Of a stretch of DNA of 64,000 nucleotides, positions 23,672-42,585 are shown one piece after another. The notes beneath the pieces were generated by a model. The model made no database searches and was not told where the DNA came from. It was given only the letters and a program-made list of their open reading frames with translations. This stretch comes from Haliclona indistincta. Lineage: Eukaryota; Porifera; Demospongiae; Haplosclerida; Chalinidae. The position numbers were made by a program, and so were the translations under genes. Numbering within the stretch: the stretch's first letter is position 1; each line of letters begins with the position of its first letter. The DNA lies in NCBI GenBank assembly GCA_964017065.1, contig OZ024788.1:7907202-7971201 (forward strand). Reading direction: 5' to 3'.

Positions 23672-26084
23672 ATGGTAAGTGATTTGGTCAGTTTCTAACA
23701 ATAATAAAAATGTGTTGCTTGTATTTTCATGATAGTCTACCACGGAACAATTAGGATTGAATGCAGTGCACGAGGGTGTCGTGGGTGATTTTCTGCGTTT
23801 CTCTCGCGGAAAGCGCTCTCAGTGCGTCCGCACGATCCAGTCAGCTTTTGACACGGCGTGTGATGCGAGGCTGAGTGACGAAGAGACGTTTACGAGCGAC
23901 GAGGTAAAAGAGGTGTTGGAAGGAATCAGTGGTGTTGTTCAGGCAGACGTGGAGGAGGAGTTAATGGCGTCTGCCCATCTCACAGCCGCTTTGGTGCAGC
24001 AGGTGCTGGGTAAAGCTGAGCAGAGCTACCTCACAATTCCTGCCGATCTTACCCAGCTAGAGAACAAGTGAGTGCCGCCGTGTGCTTGTGTATCGAGCTG
24101 AGCAAGTTTGTTGCCATAGTGACAAAGGCATGTGTACATTCCACCACTACCACAAAAATGAATTTTCGCTGCTTGAGTTATACCGCAGTTTGCATACACT
24201 TTGACAGGGTGCCAAGCGCTAAGCGCTGACCCGGCCAATGATAGCCACGCCCATTACAGTCGAATGGCTAACTCCAAGATTGGCACTCACTTGACCAACA
24301 CTGTAGTCTAAAACTTTGACTTGGTAAGTCAAAGCACGGTAAACTTTGACTTGGTAACTTTGACTTATATCATTTGCCAACGAAGATCGCTATCGTATGC
24401 ATTGGTTCTCGAGGGTTTATACGACATGGTGGACCATAGCGCACTGCAGCGCCGCTATTGCGGCGCTGACCGGCTTAGATCGGTTATCGCTTGGTAAGTT
24501 TTCAAAGTGTATGCAAACTGCGGTACCAGTACATTCTGTATTATCTTTGAGCTTGATCTGTGTTGGATAACTATTTGTTACATTTCTCACTTAAAAATTA
24601 ATTTTTTGTTTGGTAATGACGTCGACAAAATTAATGGCGGGTTCTACACAGACACTCTCTTAACAAAAATGTGACACTGTCATTGATGACGCAAGTATTG
24701 ATCATAAAATTAGTCAACACTATCCATTGTTTAGCTAATTCTGAGCGAAAGGCCCGGAGAAGAATGCATGCTTAAAATAAGATCAGTAGCATTGCAGTGT
24801 GCTGCTTCAAGTCTGGATAAGACTTGCTGAAAATATTCCATCCTTCACTGTAATTTCTGTCATGGGCACTTGATTCTCCTAAAATGCTATTCTAATGACT
24901 AAAGACTGATTCACAAAAAATTTGGTTGATGCTGAAATAATTATTCGTGACCATTGCTGATGACGTCGCTAGTATATGCATAATTTTAGGCCTGGCAATT
25001 ACACTCTATTTCAAAATTAATCGCTAAATTTTGTACCCACCAAAAATAGTCACTTTGCTGGAATATTTCATTGAGAGAGTTGTTTGGGTTAAAATAGCTC
25101 AGTCGTGTGAATGTTTTGGGCACTTGCAAGAGTGTCACAATTAACAAAAATATCACTGACTTATTTTGACTGTAGGGAAATATTAGAAGATATAGCTGAG
25201 TATGAACGACAAATGAATAAAGAATCAATAAAGAGCTCACTGACTCAACGTGTAAAGCTTCAGCCATTACAAGGTGGAGGAGGCAGAGAGAAACTGCTGC
25301 AGCAAGTGAGTGATTATTATCACACACAGTCACGAGACAAATCCTTGCTAACAGGAGATAGAGAGAGCAAAACAAGAGAACCTCAAGCTACAAGATCGTG
25401 TCAAGATGCTTGAGACAAAGGTATAATCCAAAGACTGATGTATAATTCACAATAATTATTAACTGTACGAGGCTGATAAAAGAGTTTATCCTGGGCTTTA
25501 TCATTTTACCGTAAACATAGAAATTTCGCCATTTAAAATTTTCGTGTTTTTGTCAATTTTGAAATTTTCTACATAGTGCATTTGAAGTAAAATTAGAGTT
25601 ATGTGTCTTTTAGTGTATTTATGGCTGTTTTCTATTCCCAGGTATCGTCTGCTTTATCAGAGAAAGATGTACTCCAGTCTAAGCTGTCCAATGGCAGCAG
25701 AGCGGGATTACCATCAGTGCCGTCATCTACTGAGAGAGATGAAGAGCTCTCTAAGCTACGTGGACAGGTCAAGATTCTGGAACTTGAACTAGAAACTCGT
25801 CCTACAAGTCAATCGGCCGACACTGAGAAATCGGTAAAATAGTGTTAACCTTATCGTAATAACTTGACCATTTTATTAGGAAGTGTTGCAATTAAGAGCT
25901 GAATTGGATAGAACCAAAGCGGTTTGTAACTGACATTCATCAGTTCTTGATTGTATGATTATTTTACACTATTCAGGAGCTGGACAAGAAGTTTGTGGAG
26001 ACTGCTCAATACAAGAATATGCGTCAGATGCTGACTACCAAGAACAAGCAAATCACTGAACTGAGAAGCAAGCTTGAACAGTGA
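23672..26084 (+). CDS. LZTFL1: LZTFL1 (BBSome regulator)
   Basis: Homologue of leucine-zipper transcription factor-like 1 (BBS17), a cytosolic coiled-coil protein that controls BBSome entry into cilia. The N-terminal helical domain in exon 23736-24069 reads LGLNAVHEGVVGDFLRFSR, TFTSDEVKEVLEGISGVVQ, TQLENK. Later exons give EILEDIAEYERQ, KLQPLQGGGGREKLLQQ and a leucine-zipper coiled coil ending KNMRQMLTTKNKQITELRSK, which align well with the animal family. Exon 1 appears to contribute only the ATG (23672-23674), joined to TCT at 23736. The result MSTTEQLGLN fits the family start MAELGLN. The exon ending AA at 24069 joins G/GAA at 25175 across a 1.1-kb intron that carries a MITE. The stop TGA is at 26082. 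Confidence 0.9.
24181..24525. repeat. TIR element, TACCGCAGTTTGC ends
   Basis: 345-bp element in the LZTFL1 intron. The left end TACCGCAGTTTGCATACACT and right end AGTGTATGCAAACTGCGGTA are perfect inverted copies. The similarity decays inward (CCAAGCG / CGCTTGG). It starts and ends in TA. It has no open frame of note. Confidence 0.85.
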
Positions 26085-26315
26085 GCAATGAAGTCAGGTC
26101 ACCTATTATTTTATTTTTCCACAGATATGAAAGTCATTGATGATAGCTACATTGGGAACCCGATCACTTCTATAGTTTATGTTTCACTATTTTTTGTTGT
26201 TGACGTCATGTCACGTCACAAAGCGCGCGCTGTACACGTATTCGAATTTGATTGGTTAGAACACTTCGGTTAAAAGTATTTGTGCACGCCTCCCACAAGA
26301 ACAAGGTGAGAGACA

Positions 26316-27504
26316 ATGAGCTCCAGGAGTAAGGGACGTCGCAGTAATAAAAGAAGGCACCCTCCGCCAGTGGAAAATCTAGGGACAGTCAACGACTTGG
26401 CTAGTGAAGATAGCGACACAGAGGTGGATTTTGGGCGAGTTGTCAACAAACGCCCACCGCCATCAGTCAAAACAAGACCGCGAGATGGGAGAATGAACGT
26501 GGAGAAGAAAACCAGCGATAGCAGCAGTTTGCTATTGGCGGCATGCTTCTTTGGTATTTTCTGTTCGTACCTTGTATACGGATTGTTACAGGAATCAATG
26601 TGAGTGTTCCTCTGAGTTTCTTTTGTGTTTGAGTCCGTTTCCTCTCTCTCTCACTACAGAACAAAACGTTCATTCGGTGATGATAGATTTCACTATTTTA
26701 TGTTTCTTGTTTTCTGTCAGTGCATTGTCAATGCATTGGTAGCAGCATCAGGTAATTTGAATGATACTGTAGTGTGGGATTATTATTTTGGAGTTTAGCT
26801 TGTTACAATAAAAACACCTGTTACTACTGGAATCCTTTCAGTTGTAGTTTATAGTTTACAAACAACGTCATACTGGGATTGCACCTCGCTAACCAATCCT
26901 CCTTCTTTCCAGTAAATTGGTATCAAGGCAACAAGCTGTCTATTGCTCCCATTGGACTCTTTCTGGCTCTTTCGTTCAGCTATGTCGGGGCGATGGTTGC
27001 CAGCAACAGCTCCCTGGCATTCATCAGCTACCCAACACAGGTAGACTGTGCCATATTGTTGTGTCTATGCATAGTAGCTGACACTGTTAGTCATGTCTTT
27101 GTTATATGTTAGGTGTTGGGTAAATCAGCAAAGCCGATCCCTGTGTTGATACTGGGAGTGTTGTTAGCTCAAAAGTCCTATCCACTCATCAAGTACTTGT
27201 GTGTGCTGCTGATTGTGACAGGAGTAGCCATCTTCCTTTACAAGGACAAACCGTCAAAGCACAGTGCAGTGGTGGATGATCAGTGGAGGATATTGGGCTT
27301 TGTGGGAATAGGAGAACTATTAGTGGTGAGCCAAGTTATGGGACTGAAGCATGATTTCACTTATCATCATTGTTAGTTGGCTTCTCTCATGCTGGATGGT
27401 GTCACAGGAGTGCTGCAGGACAAGTTAAGAGCATTTCACAAGACGCAGGCACTTCAGATGATGTTTGCTGTGAATATCTTATCACCCATCTACTTAATAC
27501 CAGG

Positions 27505-27549
<45 letters not shown>

Positions 27550-27973
27550 GACTCTGCTTGATTTACATTTCGATGAATTTATACTTGTATTATTGCCTAC
27601 TGCTCACGTAAAAGATGTTATCATCCTGTTCTTTGTCCTAGGGATGCTATACACCGGTGAAGCTCTTCAAGCTGTTAATTTCATTTCTGATCATCCTGAA
27701 ATTGTTCCTAACATTTTCATATTCTGCATTACAAGCGCTGTAGGACAGCTCTTTATTTTTCTAACGATAGTCAATTTCGGACCTCTGGTTTGTTCAATTA
27801 TCACAACCACAAGAAAGTTCTTCACGATCTTAGCTTCAATAGTCATCTTCAGTAACCCTTTGCTCCCTCGTCAGTGGGTTGGCATGTTTCTTGTGTTTAG
27901 TGGTTTAAGCATTGATGTCTATCAGGGAAAGAAGAGACAGATTACTGCTCAACGCAACACACAGCCAGTTTAA
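26316..27973 (+). CDS. SLC35B1: SLC35B1, ER nucleotide(-sugar) transporter
   Basis: Homologue of SLC35B1, a ten-helix ER membrane carrier reported to exchange ATP/ADP (AXER) and related to UDP-sugar transporters. The first about 70 residues are a charged cytosolic extension (MSSRSKGRRSNKRRHPPP) longer than in vertebrates. The core then follows: LLAACFFGIFCSYLVYGLLQ, SFSYVGAMVASNSSLAFISY, PTQVLGKSAKPIPVLILGV, IKYLCVLLIVTGVAIFLY and, most diagnostic, LVCSIITTTRKFFTILAS with QWVGMFLVFSGL. Exon junctions fit (AT/A ACA at 26598/26660, G/TA at 26751/26912). The last intron begins GTATACACAC with a CA repeat. The gene starts 231 bp after LZTFL1 in the same direction. The C-terminus lacks an obvious KKXX signal. 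Confidence 0.92.
27507..27548. repeat. (CA)n microsatellite at SLC35B1 donor
   Basis: About 20 CA dinucleotides begin immediately after the donor CCAG/GTATA of the penultimate SLC35B1 exon. Confidence 0.9.
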
Positions 27974-28533
27974 CCACATCTTACCACATCTTCATGATTT
28001 TTTTCATTTAAAATATTTTCTATCTCATTTGTATATTAAATATTATTATTATTACTGTAAAGTGTTTACGTTTCCGATTGCACTGCGCCACATTTTTTTA
28101 GAGCAAAGTGTTGGCTGGCTTGTTAACCAGCATTCACATAAACTGTTATCAGACTATGAGTATGAGCTTTGTTTTATACTGTACAATAAGGTATTATAGT
28201 GTCAGGAACTGTTGGGACTCGGCTGTTAATGTTAGACCATAGATCTGAGTGCTCACACTGAGCAAGGAGACCGACTGTATTGATGTGTCACCTTGAAGTA
28301 AAGTTTTCGTTACTTGACGATGGAATGACATTGTTTCTGATGACTGAGTGTGCTGAGCTGGTGAATCTTATCAGACCTGGGGGACCATATCAAGCTTGCT
28401 CTTTGAGAAAAGGCCTTGTCTTGGGGAATGCATGGTATGGCTGGATTCTGCAGTCCATTACATGACGGTATTGTGGTGGTTGCAGCCCACCCACGCATGA
28501 ATACATTTTTGTGGGTTCCTCCCACTCGTGATC
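27974..28533. other. Intergenic, SLC35B1 to Death-NACHT gene
   Basis: 560 bp, AT-rich near the SLC35B1 3' end. I see no gene or repeat in it. Confidence 0.6.
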
Positions 28534-30326
28534 ATGGCAGAACGAAGACTTGACAAGACTTGCTCTGACTCGCACTTGGCTCGTATAGCAGACTCCATTG
28601 TTGATTGGCGAGCAGTATCTCCTTATCTAGATCTAACAGAAGCTGAAGAAAACGCGATACTTGGATCAAGTCCCCATTCTGTGCCAGCACAAAAGATAGC
28701 GATGCTGAGAAAATGGAAGCAGAAACGAGGAGCCAAGGCCACGTACAAGAAACTATGCAACGCACTTCACGAAAGAAGCGATCTCGTGGAAAAAATTAAG
28801 TCAACTCTTACAGAAAATAACAGCTCTTCAGAAGACGAAGAATCGCAAGGTGACTTATGTGAATATTTTGAAAGAGTTGTGATCAGCATTTGTTCCCTTT
28901 AGAACATAGAACCTTCAATTCTCTTAACCCTGAATACGTGTCTTATCTCAAGGAACTATACACGTCTATGTCTCACAGTCACGCCCATCATCACTGGACA
29001 CATCTTCCACGCTGTGAGTTTATAAAGCTAGCAATGATTGAAGAAGAGGAACTACGACGCGGAGGACCAGAAGAAGAAATGATCAGACTAGCGCACCATG
29101 GGAAAATTGAGACAATTCTTTGTCGCAAGAAATCTATCGATCTTCATAACCTCATTCCATCGTCTGAACCACTAGTTGTGTTACCACCACCTCCACCACC
29201 ACTGCCATGTAAATGTCTTATTGAAGGAGCCCCAGGAGGAGGAAAGAGCACACTTGCTCTCCACATCTGCCATCAGTGGGCACAAGGTGCTTCCTGGTTA
29301 GCGAGATTTGATGTAGTTATTTTTGCTTATTTGCGTGATGAAGCCATTCAAAATGCTCGCACTTTGGCTGACATTCTACCAGCTAATACATTGGATATGT
29401 TTACCACTGTTGCTTCTCAAATAACTGCATCTGGAGGAGAAAAGGTGCTCTTTGTATTTGATGGATGGGATGAGATATCACCCAGCTTGATGAGCAATTC
29501 AATAGTTTCCACAATAATTCAACAACCTTATAAACTCTCTCTTCATCGAAGTACTATTCTTATAACTTCCCGACCAGTGTCTTCAGGAAATCTACTTTCT
29601 AAAATTGACAAACGAGTGGAGATTCTGGGATTCACTCAATTCCAGGTCCACGAGTACATCGAGAAAGCATTAAAAGGCAATCTTGCTCAGTTTCAAAAAC
29701 TTGTCCAGCATCTTGAGGAACATCCGGTTATAGAGGGTTACTGCTATGTACCACTGCATGCAGCAATACTAGTGCACATATTCTTAACAATGAAAGAAGC
29801 CCTTCCCACCACCCTCCATGAGTTATTTTGTTCCCTGGTACTCTGCTGTATCACTAGAGAACAAGAAACTCATGAATCGAATTCAACCTTCAGTATACCC
29901 GAACCATGTTCACTTGACGACCTTCCTGATTATCTTAAGCCTGCACTGACCAACCTTAGCATACTAGCATTTAATGGACTAATGCAGGACAAAGTTATCT
30001 TCTACTCTAGAGATTTGCAGGCATTTCATCTGCCACTTAATCTCCCATCTTTAGGGCTTCTCCAAGCAGTTGAGGGGCTTACACTTTACAGCAAATCTCT
30101 CTCATACAACTTTCTTCATCTCTCAGTTCAAGAGCTTCTTGCTGCCTATCATATTTCACAGATGAGTTCTAGTCAACAGCTCGCAGCATTCAGGGAATTG
30201 TCCAAATCTTCTTGTTTTCAAGATGTACTTTATTACATCTGTGGATTCACAAAACTGGAGAATCCAGAAATATTGGAATTGATTTCTTCCTATCAACTAA
30301 CTACTCTCACACCCTCTTCACACTAA
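28534..30326 (+). CDS. Death domain-NACHT protein (NLR-like, no LRRs)
   Basis: Two exons (28534-28849, 28903-30326; phase 1 junction G/AA, 53-nt intron) give about 580 residues. Residues 1-100 look like a Death-fold domain (MAERRLDKTCSDSHLARIAD ... DWRAVSPYLDLTEAEENAIL ... LRKWKQKRG). A linker with PPPPPPLP precedes a NACHT ATPase: Walker A GAPGGGKST, Walker B LFVFDGWDEI, sensor-1-type ILITSRP, and a winged-helix part ending FLHLSVQELLAAYHI. This is the layout of animal NLR immune sensors and of the sponge NLR expansions, but the frame stops (TAA, 30326) shortly after the NACHT-associated helices. I find no leucine-rich repeats in the following 480 bp. It is either a natural short form or a truncated NLR. 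Ligand unknown. Confidence 0.85.
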
Positions 30327-30812
30327 TATCAAACCTAACAGATCAGTAAAAATTGCTTCGCAAACCCGTGCATGCTGTGTCAATTGAGCCAGGTTTTCCT
30401 AGCTTAATGCGCTTCTCAAATTATAAGAAAATTGATTCGAGATCATGGCACATACACATCAATGTTCATGTGCAAATTAATTTATGTCTCCAGAGCGTTG
30501 GACTTCACTGAACTTCCGATCTGAAAACAATGACTTCATCAGTGTCTTCTGAGTTATTAGACATGCATGTGCGCGACTATTAGATGTCTAAAATATTTTA
30601 TGAACATGTATAATACACTATGTTGAACATACAAAACACTTGTTATAAAAATCAGCAAAATTAATAACCAGTCCTAAATCGCACCATGTCTGGCAACCAG
30701 TACAACAGTAGCAACTGATAATTATTGTGAAAGAGGAATGTCCCGTATTGATCTGATTCCTATTAATGCGCACCTAAGGTTTATTATTTAACGGGCATGA
30801 CAATGATAAAGT
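30327..30812. other. Convergent intergenic interval
   Basis: 486 bp between the Death-NACHT stop and the dynein stop. No LRR-coding remnant or repeat was recognised. Confidence 0.5.
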
Positions 30813-35164
<4,352 letters not shown>

Positions 35165-35255
35165 CTTTTATCTGTTTGTCTCCGCCTACTACATCACGTG
35201 ATCATTAAACTACTCACGTGATGCGCATGTGTCGTAGCGACGCACATGGTACAAA
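35165..35255. promoter_or_regulatory. 91-bp bidirectional promoter, dynein IC / eIF4B
   Basis: Both genes must begin transcription in or near this 91-bp gap. It contains two CACGTGA(T) words (about 35194 and 35215), which are E-box-like, and a CGTAGCGACGC stretch. The two coding starts are mirror images over ATGGCTGATC and are preceded by AAGATGGC / AAAATGGC, which resemble the YY1-type initiator. Promoter function is inferred. Confidence 0.65.
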
Positions 35256-38762
<3,507 letters not shown>

Positions 38763-39002
38763 AGACAACATTTTTGCATGCAGTTACCCCTCCAGCATCA
38801 CATACGCAGACATTGTGTGTTTCCCTCATATCTGTGAGGACTTATAAAATAAATTATTATTGAGTGTTTTGTTGTCATGTGATCTTGTACCACATGATTT
38901 ATTAATGTTGTCATGTAAATATTTTTTTGTTAAAAATTTGAACTGGCACTAGCTATTTATAGTGGAGTTGGTGCGTAGTGTTACTAAGTATTAGTGTTTT
39001 GA

Positions 39003-39921
39003 TCAGACCATGGGCCCAGTGGCTAGGTCTCTGATAGGAGGCAGTATCACTGGGTGACCACGCCCAGTAGCTGGGCGGGGCATTGCTGACATAGCTCTCC
39101 GTCCACCAGCAGGATTTGACCGATACACACTGGCTGATTTCTGTCTCATTATCCTCATTGTAGCTGGGGCACTCATTGTCCTACTGCGCTGCTGTTGTGC
39201 ACTGACAGCCATTGCTGCCTCAAATGGATCTGTGTGAATAGTTAATGTGAAAAATTCCTACTTGTGCAAAATGCAGTGGTTAGGTTCTTTATTTTTACCT
39301 TCATCTTCAAACACTGATCTTCTTCTCCTCAGTTCAGGTGTGTTCTTCCTGTAGCCCTCCTCTCCATGGTAACCATCCTGTGCTGGAGTAGTGGGCACAG
39401 TGGTGTGTCCTCCATACACCTTACGAGTGTAGCCTACAGCACACACACACTAAATCTTACTACACACTATATTCTCCCCCTGACCTGCTCCCAGCTCTGT
39501 TTTCTCTTTAGAGTAACGTATTGCTTCACTCTTCTCCACAAACCTGTCGTACACTCCACCCATCATGGTGCTGCTTGCCGACTGAAACAGCATAATATTT
39601 TGCATTAAATCACTTTTTGTCACACTGTACCTTGTCAGTAGCAGTCTTTGGCAGACCTTTATGAGTAAAGTAGAACTGGCAGTGTTTGTCTTCTTTTGCT
39701 CTATACTGTGGTATACCGAAGTTAAGCGACGGATTAGTCCGACCAGTTTCATCGTTCGTTAGTCTACTCAGGACTGCGCCATCTAGCACAAAATTGCGCT
39801 CCATTTCTTTCAGTCGCTCTGGAGTCTCATAAGAAAACCGCCTCGTCCTGGGAAACTTAGCGCTGGTAGGTTTCTTTCTTGCTACTGGCTTTGTCGCGTC
39901 GTTTCTTGCTTCTGCAGACAT
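39003..39921 (-). CDS. Unidentified basic 249-residue protein
   Basis: Four exons (39921-39631, 39581-39485, 39433-39299, 39229-39003) sum to 750 nt with consistent phases and good splice signals, so the gene is well supported. I do not recognise the family. Visible features: a Lys/Arg-rich start (KPVARKKPTSAKFPRTRRFS), SLNFGIPQYRAKEDKHCQFY, THKGLPKT, GGVYDRFVEKSEAIRYSKEK, then an Arg/Ser/Met-rich C-terminus with PVILPPIRDL. There are no membrane segments and no signal peptide. The compact, basic, aromatic-punctuated style is seen in small ciliary/axonemal proteins, but that is only an impression. The start codon is 158 bp from the divergent PLAC8 gene. Confidence 0.72.
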
Positions 39922-40079
39922 TGCTGCAAGTAAGTGTGGGTGGGGCTCGTTGATCACGTGACCCTACCTTGAGCCTATGTGCACTTTTATAAATCCATAG
40001 ATCTGTGATAAATCTCATTCTACTTACTTTACGTCGCCGTCGCCATACTCTGTACAAGCTTTCTTAACCTGCAGCCATC
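39922..40079. promoter_or_regulatory. Divergent 158-bp interval
   Basis: Gap between the start codons of the basic-protein gene and the first PLAC8 gene. The last about 25 bp (CTTAACCTGCAGCCATC) recur before the third PLAC8 gene at about 43985, showing that the duplicated unit starts about here. Confidence 0.5.
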
Positions 40080-40400
40080 ATGTCTAACGGCTGGGAAATA
40101 GGATTGTGTGACTGTTTCTCTGATTGTGGTATATGCCTCATCACGTATATCATTCCTTGCTACACGGCAGGAAAGGTCGCCGAGGGTGTCGGAGAGTCGT
40201 GCATAGCTCATGGTATCTATACGTTCATCCCATTCGTTAACATTTTCTGTCGTGCTTCGATTCGAAGGACAATCAGAGAGAAGAAGGGGATCGAAGGAAG
40301 CTTTCTGAACGACCTCCTCTGTCACTGGTGCTTTCCTATCTGTGCTCTGACGCAGGAACACCACGAGGTCCAGGGCGGTCAATACATGGCCCGAGAGTAA
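40080..40400 (+). CDS. PLAC8-family protein, copy A1
   Basis: Single-exon, 106-residue Cys-rich protein of the PLAC8/cornifelin (also plant FCR/PCR) family. Members are small membrane-associated proteins with roles in cell size, metal transport or epithelial biology; a role here is unknown. Family features: [20 protein letters not shown] near the N-terminus (a short hydrophobic segment), CYTAGKVAEGVGESC, IRREK-type basic region (RRTIREKKGIEGSF), and the C-terminal Cys motif LLCHWCFPICALTQEHHEV. The equivalent motif in the paralogue A2 is CHWCCPLCAL, so A1 has lost one Cys. A1 and A2 differ at about ten residues. Confidence 0.85.
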   Translation: MSNGWEIGLCDCFSDCGICLITYIIPCYTAGKVAEGVGESCIAHGIYTFIPFVNIFCRASIRRTIREKKGIEGSFLNDLLCHWCFPICALTQEHHEVQGGQYMARE

Positions 40401-40478
40401 CTGTTAGTCTCTCAAACTGTTTGATACAATTTGTATTATTTGTGCTTGAGTGATTTTATTTGTGATTGTTGCTGTAAC

Positions 40479-41361
40479 CATAGATAATACAGTACACAGT
40501 GGATATGCAACGAGCCCGTATACGCCGATTTGGAGTGATGCAGTGTGTGCAACGGGTGTAACGGACGTGTCCGAGGATTATAAATGGCTGCTCGCCTTAC
40601 AGTGCACAAAACCAGCTGAAAACATTGCAGGAAATATGTAGACAACGACGAAAGCAACTTCAACCATTGGTTTATCTTGTAATAGAACCATTCCGTTCAC
40701 TTCTAACACTGGAAGCAACGTATCTATGTGAAAAATCATAGTTTTCAAGCTCCATAGCTCGACTAGTGTGATGTGCTAAAGACAAGATACTGAACGTTGT
40801 GACCGTTTTGTGCATGCAACCTTAGTTTCTCACAGTAGGATGAAGACAGTAGCATTCAGTAGTGCTGTTCATGGAGTTCTAAAGCCGTCAGTGTGGTAGA
40901 TAATCTAACACAAACAAACTGCTACTCGAAGGAAAAATTTGCTGCTTGGCAGCGTCTCAGCAGTTGTGCACAGAGTGTAACTCCTTGATAATAGTTTCTC
41001 ACAATGCACAACACTATGAGCTACCAGTAGGTATGTAAAAAGGCTTTGTAGCATAAGCCAGTGCTGTAGTAATCTAACACAAAGTAGCCGTATCAAGAAA
41101 AGAGAGGCAAAACGGCAGAAACCGAGGTCCAGCTATAACAACAGAAGTCTTTTGCAGTACCAGGATCTTCTCTACCAATTGATGAACACGTTTACAGCTT
41201 TATAATAGCTTCCTTGTCTCTTCAGAACAGTAAATACAGCTTTATAACTTTCAGTTACTCAACTAAGACCCGTTTCAGTCAGTGTTACAGCGTAACTCCG
41301 TGGATCCCTCCGTATACCAGGTCGTTGCATATCCACTGTGTACTGTATTATCGATATCTAT
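40479..41361. mobile_element. hAT-like non-autonomous element, 8-bp TSD
   Basis: 883-bp insertion between PLAC8 copies A1 and B1. Target duplication GCTGTAAC lies at 40471-40478 and 41362-41369. The termini CATAGATAATACAGTACA and TGTACTGTATTATCGATATC + TAT are inverted, and similarity runs about 40 bp inward (GTGGATATGCAACGA). The paralogous locus has the empty site GCTGTAAC at 44383-44390. It has no transposase frame. Assignment to hAT rests only on TSD length. Confidence 0.8.
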
Positions 41362-41410
41362 GCTGTAACTAAAGCAAGTTGAATGTCAAGTCAAAATTTC
41401 TTTATTGAGC

Positions 41411-41612
41411 ATGTTGCCTTGGTTTGATTGTGGTTAGCACTGATCGGGTTTCTGATTGCATAACTAAAGCACTGCATTGTGCTTGTGTACAGAAACCCTG
41501 CATACATGCGTCTGCAGTTGCTGTGTTTGTGGAATGGTGGATAGTGTCATTCCACCGAGGCATATGCACCTTAGGTGCTATTTTATTGTCATAGGGTTTG
41601 GAAATCTATGTG
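41411..41612. repeat. Repeat fragment, GAGGCATA-ended family
   Basis: About 200 bp present here but missing at the paralogous position (44430-44450). It matches 18955-19100 (GATTGCATAACTA, TGTACAGAAA, GGAATGGT) and ends CCACCGAGGCATA followed by GCACCTTAGGTGC. Confidence 0.6.
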
Positions 41613-41681
41613 GTCATAATCTTGTCTCCGATCAACAATGACTCCGAAAGAGATTAGGATTATCTACCATGCATACATCAC

Positions 41682-42071
41682 ATGCTAAATTACTACTCTT
41701 CGATCATTTCTAATGCATGGAGCTATGGATTGTGTGACTGCTTTTCCGACATCACTGTGTGCCTCATAACATGGGTCCTACCATGCTATATGACTGGGAG
41801 GGTTGCTAGAGGTGTTGGAGAGTCGTGCCTGCTACATGGTGTCTGCTTTTATATCCCAGTTGCAAGAATCTGTTGTCAAGCCTCAATCCGAAGAAAAATT
41901 GAGAAGCAGAAAGAAATTGAAGGAAATTTTGTTACCGACCTAATCTGTCATTTGTGCTGTTCTGTGTGTGCTCTGGTGCAGGAATATAGAGAAATAAATG
42001 ATTCTCAAGTCACGTCTCTCTTACAAACTAATGAGAGTCCTGGTACAACTATTAATGATTCCATACTATAG
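41682..42071 (+). CDS. PLAC8-family protein, copy B1
   Basis: Single-exon, 129-residue paralogue of A1: [51 protein letters not shown], and the family motif CHLCCSVCALVQEYREI, with a longer Ser/Thr-rich tail. The start used by A1, A2 and B2 (ATGTCTAAC) is ATTTCTAAT here, so the ancestral start is lost. An in-frame ATG at 41682 ([13 protein letters not shown]) can replace it, adding eight residues. That upstream ATG also exists before B2. Confidence 0.78.
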   Translation: MLNYYSSIISNAWSYGLCDCFSDITVCLITWVLPCYMTGRVARGVGESCLLHGVCFYIPVARICCQASIRRKIEKQKEIEGNFVTDLICHLCCSVCALVQEYREINDSQVTSLLQTNESPGTTINDSIL

Positions 42072-42529
42072 TTCCATAATTTACGATGGCCCTAAAGATC
42101 GCCTCTCATCCCTCGCGAACGTTCTCTCATCCCTCACGAACGTTTCTCGATCTCAAGAAAGTTATAAAGGTTACGTGATACCACGCCTACTCACGAGCAA
42201 GTAGAAATGGTTGCTGAAAAAAACACTTGTAGCATTCGCGTGTGTTGGTTTGCTGGACAAAGCTTTGCATATCCAGTCGGAGCAAAGACTGCACTTTGTA
42301 TTTTGCAAACCGATGGCTAGACTCGTTACCATAGTGCGTTACGAAGCAACGAGCAGCTTCGTCGACTAAAAATTGTGGGCATTCTGTAGCACGACTAGAC
42401 TTGACATGTTTTTATATCCTATATATAAAGTAGCTAGACAGCTTAGTTATCTATGGATAAACGGATCCATTTTCGATATCAGCTTTAGTTGCCGAGTTAT
42501 GTTCACGCACACACTCGAAAATTATGTCA

Positions 42530-42585
42530 TTGCACATGCGCAATAGCTATTTTTAGTATTATTTCCAGCTATTGCGCATGTACAA
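42530..42585. repeat. Short hairpin repeat
   Basis: TTGCACATGCGCAATAGCT and AGCTATTGCGCATGTACAA are inverted, with one mismatch and a short AT-rich loop. Confidence 0.7.

Noticed and set aside
26088..26273. Small frame between LZTFL1 and SLC35B1
   Set aside because: No family features; lies in the short intergenic/5'UTR interval.
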